NCBI RefSeq assembly: GCF_018131185.1 | Contig: NZ_JAFCJE010000004.1 | Coordinates: 62,001 to 126,000 of the forward strand | Direction: 5' to 3' | Origin: Bradyrhizobium diazoefficiens | GTDB lineage: Bacteria; Pseudomonadota; Alphaproteobacteria; Rhizobiales; Xanthobacteraceae | DNA length: 64,000 nt | Shown here: positions 58,545 to 64,000 of the stretch, one piece after another | Position numbering within the stretch: position 1 is the stretch's first letter | How the letters are laid out: every line of letters starts with the position of its first letter | Notes under the pieces: generated by a model | Told to the model about the DNA's origin: nothing | Database searches by the model: none | The model's input: the letters and a program-made list of their open reading frames with translations, nothing else | Translations under genes and position numbers: made by a program

Positions 58545-58877
58545 TCAGTTCAGGGAGGGATTGCGCGGCCGGTAGCCGCCATCCTTGCTCTTGACGAAGA
58601 TCTCGGCGACCTGGGAATGCCGGACCGGCTCGCCGGAATCGTCTGGCAACAGATTCTGCTCGGAGACATAGGCGACGTATTCGGACTCCGCGTTCTCCGC
58701 GAGCAGGTGGTAGAACGGCTGGTCCTTGTGGGGCCGGACCTCCTCGGGGATCGACAGCCACCACTCCTCGGTGTTGTTGAATTCCGGATCGATGTCGAAG
58801 ATCACGCCCCGGAACGAAAAGATCCGGTGGCGCACGACCTGTCCGATCTGGAATTTGGCGGTCCGCGCTTTAATCAT
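58545..58877 (-). CDS. hspQ: heat shock protein HspQ
   Basis: 110 residues. HspQ (YccV) is a small protein that modulates proteolysis, including Lon and ClpS pathways in enterobacteria. It has the whole family sequence: MIKARTAKFQIGQVVRHRIF, RGVIFDIDPEFNNTEEW, HKDQPFYHLLAEN and VAYVSEQNLLPD. I start at MIKARTAK (58877); an ATG 15 codons upstream exists, but the family begins here. The C-terminus is slightly longer than in E. coli. Confidence 0.95.
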   Translation of the reverse strand: MIKARTAKFQIGQVVRHRIFSFRGVIFDIDPEFNNTEEWWLSIPEEVRPHKDQPFYHLLAENAESEYVAYVSEQNLLPDDSGEPVRHSQVAEIFVKSKDGGYRPRNPSLN

Positions 58878-58983
58878 CCCCCGTCGATAGACCAGGATTG
58901 TGGCCGATGCTAGTGGCCTCATCCGGAATTAGCGTTCACTTAAGGGGCGCATAGCCCCCAACTCTTCAGAAAACACTTCATCA

Positions 58984-59937
58984 ATGGTCGATATCCTCAA
59001 TCTGGCGTTACCTTATTTCGGGCTGATCTTCGTCGGTTTCGCGTGCGGCAAGGCCAAGTCCCTTCCGGAATCAGGCCTCGCCTGGATGAACTTCTTCCTG
59101 CTCTACGTGTCACTGCCGGCACTGCTGTTTGCGATCATGTCGAAGACGCCGTTCTCGGAGCTGAACAACCCGCCGTTCCTCATCGCAACCACGCTCGCCA
59201 CCGTCGCTGCGTTCACCCTGGCGCTGGTCGTGGGCAAGGTGTTTGGCCGGCTGACATTGCGCGAGGCGACGCTCGCCGGTCTCTCCGGCGGTTACGGCAA
59301 TATCGGCTACATGGGGCCCGGGCTGGCGCTCGCCGTGCTCGGGACCAAGGCTGCGGCGCCGACCGCGCTGATCTTCTGCTGCGACAGCATCTTCCTGTTC
59401 ACCATCGTGCCGCTGCTGATCGAACTCTCCGACCGGGACCATCCCTCGATCGTGCACGCCTTCGGCGTCGTGCTGAAGCAGATCGTGCTCAACCCGCTGA
59501 TCATGTCGGCCTGTTTCGGAGCGGCGGTCGCGGCGCTGCATATCGAGATGCCCGTCGCGATCGATCGTACCATCACCTTTCTGCAGAACGCCGCCGCGCC
59601 GACGGCGCTGTTCGTGCTCGGCGTCACCGTGGCGCTGCGGCCGTTCGACCGCGTCCCTTGGGAGGTGCCCGGCGTGATCGCAATCAAGCTTCTGTTTCAT
59701 CCGCTCGCGGCGTTCGGCCTGATGCTCGCGTTCGGGCCGTTCGCGCAGCCCTGGGCCGCGACCGCCGTGCTGATGGCCTCGCTGCCGCCGGCACTGAACG
59801 TGTTCGTGATCGCCCGGCAGAACGATGCCTGGATCGAACCCGCCTCCGTCGCGGTGCTGCTCGGGACGTTTGCGTCCGTGGTCACGCTGACCACCGTGAT
59901 GTGGGCGATCCAGACCGGACGTCTGGCGTTTCCGTGA
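58984..59937 (+). CDS. AEC family (auxin efflux carrier-like) transporter
   Basis: 317 residues with about ten hydrophobic helices in two five-helix halves. It includes ALPYFGLIFVGFACGKAKSLPESGLAWMNFFLLYVSLPALLFAIMSKT (the typical start), GGYGNIGYMGPGLALAVLG, and AVLMASLPPALNVFVIARQN near the end. The substrate in bacteria is usually a dicarboxylate such as malonate or malate, not known here. Start ATG at 58984. It is convergent with ubiH. Confidence 0.92.
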   Translation: MVDILNLALPYFGLIFVGFACGKAKSLPESGLAWMNFFLLYVSLPALLFAIMSKTPFSELNNPPFLIATTLATVAAFTLALVVGKVFGRLTLREATLAGLSGGYGNIGYMGPGLALAVLGTKAAAPTALIFCCDSIFLFTIVPLLIELSDRDHPSIVHAFGVVLKQIVLNPLIMSACFGAAVAALHIEMPVAIDRTITFLQNAAAPTALFVLGVTVALRPFDRVPWEVPGVIAIKLLFHPLAAFGLMLAFGPFAQPWAATAVLMASLPPALNVFVIARQNDAWIEPASVAVLLGTFASVVTLTTVMWAIQTGRLAFP

Positions 59938-59943
59938 GAAGCC

Positions 59944-61128
59944 CTACCGTCGCCAGGTCGGTGTCAGGCCTTCGCGCATGGCAAACCGGCGAAGCGGGCC
60001 GACGGCCCCGAGCAGGTGCATGCCGACGGCCCGGACCGGCTGCAGCGGCAGGAAGTCGTTCAGCAGAGAGCGATTGGCCATGTCGATCGCAAACGTGCGG
60101 CTCAGGATGTCCGGGCGCCGGGCACGGTCGTAGCGCTTGATCACCTCATCCGCGCCCGGATCCTGGCCAGCAGTGACAGCTTCGCCAGCTAGCCGCGCAA
60201 TGTCGGCGGCATCGCGGAGGCCGAGATTGAGACCCTGGGCGCCGATCGGGGGGACGACATGGGCGGCTTCGCCGACCAGCGCGATGCGATCGCTGCCGAA
60301 GGATTTTGGACGCTCGATCGCCAGCGGGAACAGGTTGCGGCCGGGCTCCACACTCATCCGTCCGAGGATCGAGTGCGACTGCTTCTCGATCGCGGCAGAG
60401 AGGTCCTCATCGCTGAGGCCGCGCAGGCGATCCGCTTCCGCGGGTGCTGAAACCCAGACGATGCTGGATCGGTCGCCGGGCAGGGGCACGAACACGCAGG
60501 GGCCATGCGGCGTGTGGAACTCGGTGGAGACATTGCGATGCGGCCGCGCATGGCCGACGTTGAAGGTCAGCGCGGTCTGGTTCAGCTCCCGCCGCGTCAC
60601 CGCAATGCCGGCCGCCTCGCGGCACAGCGAATGCCGACCGTCGGCGCCGACCACAAGCCGGGCCGACAGGAATTGCGCGGAGGCCGTGCGGATGGCGACA
60701 TCGTCGGCCTCGATGACGACGCTTTCGGCCTCGTCGTCGAAACGGGCGAGATTGGGCAGCTCGGCCACACGCTGTTCCAGCGCCAGCATCAGCGAGCGGT
60801 TGTCGATGTTGTAGCCGAAGGCGTCGAGCGCGATTTCGTGACAGGAGAACCGGACTTCCGGCGAGCGAAACAGCCGGCCGGTATCGTCGACGAGGCGCAT
60901 GACCTCGAGCGCAGCCGCCTTGTCCCTGCAGCGCGGCCAGACGTCGAGCGTCTCCAGCAGATCGATGGAGGCTCCCAACAGCGCGGTGGTGCGATTGTCG
61001 GCATAGGGTAGGCGCCGCGCCACCAGCGCAGTCCGCGCACCCGCCTGCGCCAGCGCGATGGCCGCCGCAAGTCCGGCCGGTCCGCCACCGATCACGGCGG
61101 CGTCATGGAGTGTCGATGCGTCTGTCAT
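59944..61128 (-). CDS. ubiH: UbiH/UbiF-type FAD monooxygenase
   Basis: 394 residues. A flavin hydroxylase of the ubiquinone pathway. It has the dinucleotide-binding loop AAVIGGGPAGLAAAIALAQAG, the DG motif VVGADGRHS, and the second flavin motif GEAAHVVPPIGAQGLNLGLRDAADIA (GEAAH rather than GDAAH). Which ring position it hydroxylates (UbiH, UbiF or another) is not clear from sequence, so the symbol is tentative. Start at MTDAS (61128); a Met four codons earlier is possible. It is divergent from pcs. Confidence 0.88.
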   Translation of the reverse strand: MTDASTLHDAAVIGGGPAGLAAAIALAQAGARTALVARRLPYADNRTTALLGASIDLLETLDVWPRCRDKAAALEVMRLVDDTGRLFRSPEVRFSCHEIALDAFGYNIDNRSLMLALEQRVAELPNLARFDDEAESVVIEADDVAIRTASAQFLSARLVVGADGRHSLCREAAGIAVTRRELNQTALTFNVGHARPHRNVSTEFHTPHGPCVFVPLPGDRSSIVWVSAPAEADRLRGLSDEDLSAAIEKQSHSILGRMSVEPGRNLFPLAIERPKSFGSDRIALVGEAAHVVPPIGAQGLNLGLRDAADIARLAGEAVTAGQDPGADEVIKRYDRARRPDILSRTFAIDMANRSLLNDFLPLQPVRAVGMHLLGAVGPLRRFAMREGLTPTWRR

Positions 61129-61256
61129 GGAACGACACATGACACGCCCGGCGGCAAATTCAAGTCCACTGATTTTGCCTGACTTTTCGACGAATTGTGC
61201 AACCCGGCGACGCCATGGCGGATGTGCAAACCGGCCTCGTTCTGATAGCAGAAACC

Positions 61257-61982
61257 ATGGACAGCCAAGAGGATTCCCTGAAGCCCACGCCCGCGATCCG
61301 CGTCGCGGCCTTCTCGGTGCACATCTTCACCGCGTTCGGCGCGGCGCTCGCGCTGCTCGCGATGCTGGAAGCCGTGCGCGAGCACTGGGCGGCGATGTTT
61401 CAATGGCTGGGCGTCGCCCTGATCATCGACGCCATCGACGGGCCGATCGCGCGCCGGCTCAACGTCAAGAACGTGCAGCCGAACTGGTCGGGCGACGTGC
61501 TCGATCTCGTGGTCGACTTCGTGACCTACGTCTTCGTGCCGGCCTACGCGATCGTGGCCAGCGGCCTGCTGCTGCCGGTCGCAGCGCCCTTGCTCGGCAT
61601 CGCCATCATCGTCACCAGCGCGTTGTATTTCGCCGATCTGCGCATGAAGGCGGACGACAATCATTTCCGCGGCTTTCCGGCGCTGTGGAATGCGGCGGCG
61701 TTCTATCTGTTCCTGCTGCACTGGCCGCCGCTGTGGTCGACGCTGCTGGTGGCGGCACTCGTCGTGCTGACCTTCGTACCGTTCCACGTGCTGCATCCGG
61801 TTCGCGTCGTGCGGCTGCGCTGGCTGACGATGTCGCTGATCGCACTCTGGGCGGTGCTCGCTCTCTATGTGCTGGAAATGGATTTCCGCGTCGGCACCGG
61901 CGTCACCCTCGTGCTTTGCGCCATCGCGCTCTGGATCAGCTTCAGCGACGCCCTGATCCGTCTGGGAAAATCGTTTGGATGA
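61257..61982 (+). CDS. pcs: phosphatidylcholine synthase
   Basis: 241 residues, the usual length. It condenses choline with CDP-diacylglycerol to phosphatidylcholine, a major rhizobial membrane lipid. The CDP-alcohol motif is DAIDGPIARRLNVKNVQPNWSGDVLDLVVDF (D-x2-D-G-x2-A-R...G-x3-D-x3-D form), in a protein with about eight helices. I start at MDSQEDSLKP (61257), although ATG 61215 and GTG 61197 are in frame. The TGA overlaps the ATG of the TerC gene (ATGA). Confidence 0.93.
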   Translation: MDSQEDSLKPTPAIRVAAFSVHIFTAFGAALALLAMLEAVREHWAAMFQWLGVALIIDAIDGPIARRLNVKNVQPNWSGDVLDLVVDFVTYVFVPAYAIVASGLLLPVAAPLLGIAIIVTSALYFADLRMKADDNHFRGFPALWNAAAFYLFLLHWPPLWSTLLVAALVVLTFVPFHVLHPVRVVRLRWLTMSLIALWAVLALYVLEMDFRVGTGVTLVLCAIALWISFSDALIRLGKSFG

Positions 61983-62701
61983 TGGACCTCCTCGTTAGCC
62001 CCGAAGCCTGGGCCGCGCTGCTCACTTTGACGGCGCTCGAGATCGTGCTCGGCATCGACAACGTCATCTTCATCTCGGTGCTCGTCTCGCGCCTTCCCGA
62101 GAAGGAGGCGCACCGTGCCCGGCAAATCGGGCTCTCGCTGGCGCTGGTCTTCCGCCTCATCCTGCTCAGCCTCCTGGTCTGGCTGATCGGCCTCACCGCG
62201 CCGGTGCTCTCGGTTGCGGGGCAGGATTTCTCCTGGCGCGACCTCATCCTGATCGGCGGCGGCCTGTTCCTGATCGCCAAGGCGACGCATGAGATTCACG
62301 GCGAGGTCGAATCCGATCACGGCCAGAGCGAGAAGCAAACCACGGGCAACGCCTTCTTCTGGGTGATCGTCCAGATCATCGTCGTTGACCTCGTATTTTC
62401 TCTGGATTCGATCATCACCGCCATCGGCATGGCGGAGGACATCAAGATCATGGTCGCTGCAGTCGTGATCGCCTGCGCGGTCATGTATGTTTCGGCCGGG
62501 CCGGTCTCGCGCTTCGTCGCGGAACATCCGACCACGAAGATGCTGGCCTTGGCATTCCTCGTGCTGATCGGCGTCGCGCTGGTCGCGGACGGATTCCAGT
62601 TCCACATTCCCCGCGGCTATATCTACTTCGCGATTGCGTTCTCGGCGGCGGTCGAGTTGTTCAACGTGCTGGCCAGGCGCAACCGCAAGAAGTCGGGCTA
62701 G
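61979..62701 (+). CDS. TerC family integral membrane protein
   Basis: 240 residues with seven or more helices. Core motifs are TALEIVLGIDNVIFISVLVSRLP and VDLVFSLDSIITAIGMAED, each with an acidic residue in a membrane helix (ALEIVLGIDN, DLVFSLDS), as in TerC/YkoY-type manganese or metal exporters. It overlaps the pcs stop (ATGA), so the two form a unit. The substrate is unproven; Mn2+ transport by related proteins is known. Confidence 0.93.
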   Translation: MMDLLVSPEAWAALLTLTALEIVLGIDNVIFISVLVSRLPEKEAHRARQIGLSLALVFRLILLSLLVWLIGLTAPVLSVAGQDFSWRDLILIGGGLFLIAKATHEIHGEVESDHGQSEKQTTGNAFFWVIVQIIVVDLVFSLDSIITAIGMAEDIKIMVAAVVIACAVMYVSAGPVSRFVAEHPTTKMLALAFLVLIGVALVADGFQFHIPRGYIYFAIAFSAAVELFNVLARRNRKKSG

Positions 62702-62793
62702 CCGTCGGTTTAAGCGTTCCGATGCCGTCGAGTTGACAAGGCAGGCGTGATGTCTTTCGCTTGTCCACGAGAAGAAAAAGAGGAGGTCAGGTG

Positions 62794-63768
62794 ATGACCA
62801 AAGCCGTCCGTGTGCACAAGGTCGGAGGCCCCGAGGCCCTGGTCTATGAGAGCGTCGACGTGCCGGCGCCCGGGCCCGGCGAGGTGCGCATCCGCCAGCA
62901 CGCGGTCGGCCTGAACTTCATCGACGTCTATTACCGCACCGGTCTCTACAAGGCGCCGGGGCTGCCCTTCATCGCCGGCAACGAGGCCTCCGGCGAGGTG
63001 GTCGCGGTCGGTCCGGGCGTGACGAATTTCCATCCGGGCGACCGCGTCGCCTACTACCACAATCTCGGCGCCTACACCGGCGAGCGCAACATCCCCTGGG
63101 AGAAGCTGGTCAAGCTGCCCGATCACATCACCCACGAGCAGGGCGCCGTGCTGATGCTGAAAGGGCTGACCGTCTGGTATCTCCTGCACAAGACCTTCAA
63201 GGTCGAACCGCATCACCGCGTCCTGATCCATGCCGCCGCCGGCGGCATCGGCCTGCTCGCCTGCCAATGGGCGAGGGCGCTCGGCGCCCATGTCATCGGC
63301 ACGGTCGGCTCACGCGAGAAGGCGGAGCTCGCGGAGGCCAATGGTTGCGACCACGTCATCCTCTACAACGAGGAAGACTTCGTCGCGCGCGTCAAGCAGA
63401 TCAGCCGCAACGAAGGCTGCGACGTCGTCTATGACGGCGTCGGCAAGGCGACTTTCCCGGGCTCGCTGTCGTGCCTGAAGCCGCGCGGCATGTTCGTTTC
63501 GTTCGGTAATGCCTCCGGTCCCGTGCCGCCGTTCTCGATCGCCGAGCTCAACAATCACGGCTCGCTGTTTGCGACGCGGCCGAAGCTCAATGACTATGTC
63601 GGTACGCGCAAGGAGCTGCTCGAAGGCGCCGACACGCTGTTCGCCGCCGTCATTAACGGCAAGCTTCATGTGCCGATCAACCACGCCTACGCGCTCAAGG
63701 ACGCGGCCAAGGCGCATATCGACCTCGAGAGCCGCAAGACCACGGGCGCGTCGATCTTGAAGCCGTAG
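62794..63768 (+). CDS. quinone oxidoreductase (zinc-independent MDR)
   Basis: 324 residues. It starts MTKAVRVHKVGGPEALVYE with GGAGGT at 62782. It has NFIDVYYRTGLYKAPGLPFIAGNEASGEV, PGDRVAYY, and the NADPH loop HAAAGGIGLLACQWARALGAHVIGTVGS. The zinc-ligand Cys/His of alcohol dehydrogenases are missing, as expected for NADPH:quinone reductases of the Qor type. Actual substrate unknown. It is likely a separate transcript from the TerC gene. Confidence 0.93.
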   Translation: MTKAVRVHKVGGPEALVYESVDVPAPGPGEVRIRQHAVGLNFIDVYYRTGLYKAPGLPFIAGNEASGEVVAVGPGVTNFHPGDRVAYYHNLGAYTGERNIPWEKLVKLPDHITHEQGAVLMLKGLTVWYLLHKTFKVEPHHRVLIHAAAGGIGLLACQWARALGAHVIGTVGSREKAELAEANGCDHVILYNEEDFVARVKQISRNEGCDVVYDGVGKATFPGSLSCLKPRGMFVSFGNASGPVPPFSIAELNNHGSLFATRPKLNDYVGTRKELLEGADTLFAAVINGKLHVPINHAYALKDAAKAHIDLESRKTTGASILKP

Positions 63769-63772
63769 TATC

Positions 63773-63907
63773 GTGTCCCGGACAAGCTGCAACGGGCAAG
63801 CATTGCAGCGCAGAGCCGGGACCCAGAGGTGACACGGGACTCGCAGAGAGATGGGCCCCGGCTCAGCAGCGCACCGCCGAAGAGGCGCTGCGCTGCGTCC
63901 GGGGCAC
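63773..63907. repeat. long palindromic intergenic repeat
   Basis: GTGTCCCGGAC at 63773 and its near-complement GTCCGGGGCAC at 63897, with complementary inner parts (GCAGCGCAGAGCC...GGCGCTGCGCTGC). It fills the gap between the convergent oxidoreductase and aminotransferase genes. Sequences of this type are frequent between genes in Bradyrhizobium. Confidence 0.75.
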
Positions 63908-63915
63908 AAGCGGCT

Positions 63916-64000
63916 CTACGCCACCCGCCTTGCCGCGCCGGCCCTGGTCAGGATCCCGTCGAGACAATCGATCATCTCGGCGATCTCTGCTTTCGTGACG
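63916..64000 (-). CDS. C-terminus of a class III aminotransferase-like protein (gene continues beyond window)
   Basis: Only the last 27 residues are present (TAG at 63918-63916). The tail VTKAEIAEMIDCLDGILTRAG resembles the final helix of class III aminotransferases (I/V-T-x-x-E-I-x-E-x-I-D-x-L). The tail alone cannot tell the substrate, so the call is tentative. Confidence 0.5.
   Translation of the reverse strand, partial: VTKAEIAEMIDCLDGILTRAGAARRVA

Overview
The window looks like a chromosomal segment of a Bradyrhizobium-type alphaproteobacterium. It has high G+C with strongly G/C-biased third positions. It carries a complete ndvB/ndvD/ndvC-type locus for cyclic beta-(1,3),(1,6)-glucan, which is characteristic of Bradyrhizobium. 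It also has a bacterial phosphatidylcholine synthase, many small secreted proteins of unknown function, and several short palindromic repeats scattered between genes.

Layout. (1) 0-5.2 kb: the 3' part of gyrA, a small secreted protein, then coaD, two cyclophilins with a small secreted protein between them, and queA. (2) 5.2-9.6 kb: asd, a PepSY protein, a TetR regulator and a patatin lipoprotein, lying between queA and tgt. In front of asd is a threonine-rich, apparently leaderless leader peptide followed by an intrinsic terminator. The TetR gene has matching palindromes on both sides. (3) 9.6-17 kb: a tgt lacking all four usual zinc ligands, an acyltransferase, cysK with a BrnA-like antitoxin gene directly behind it, a secreted caspase-fold protein, a DMT exporter and a RidA protein. 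(4) 17-24 kb: mostly small secreted or zinc-ribbon proteins, including one built from three CPHGYDYN repeats, plus an AI-2E family transporter and a Nudix protein. (5) 24-27.4 kb: a divergent Mfd paralogue. (6) 27.4-31.4 kb: accessory DNA with small unknown genes, a gene fragment, an A+T-richer two-gene islet and tRNA-Lys. (7) 31.4-37.1 kb: the glucan locus. (8) 37.3-44.2 kb: MgtC family, a SPOR-like membrane protein, glmU, glmS and a DUF502 protein. (9) 44.3-52.4 kb: two dehydrogenases, then recG, sdhE and the canonical mfd. (10) 52.4-57.4 kb: a periplasmic peptide-binding protein gene followed by two genes for apparently catalytically dead enzymes, one adenylate-forming and one GGDEF-like. 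(11) 57.6-64 kb: IalB-like protein, HspQ, an AEC permease, a UbiH-like monooxygenase, phosphatidylcholine synthase, TerC, a quinone oxidoreductase and the end of a probable class III aminotransferase.

Most genes are housekeeping and support each other: queA and tgt for queuosine, glmU and glmS for UDP-GlcNAc, recG, sdhE and mfd in the usual rhizobial neighbourhood, and ndvB/ndvD/ndvC for periplasmic glucan. The strongest candidates for something undescribed are the threonine attenuator in front of asd, the zinc-less Tgt, the TetR gene with paired operators, the CPHGYDYN repeat protein and the second Mfd. No CRISPR array, rRNA operon, integrase or insertion sequence was recognised.
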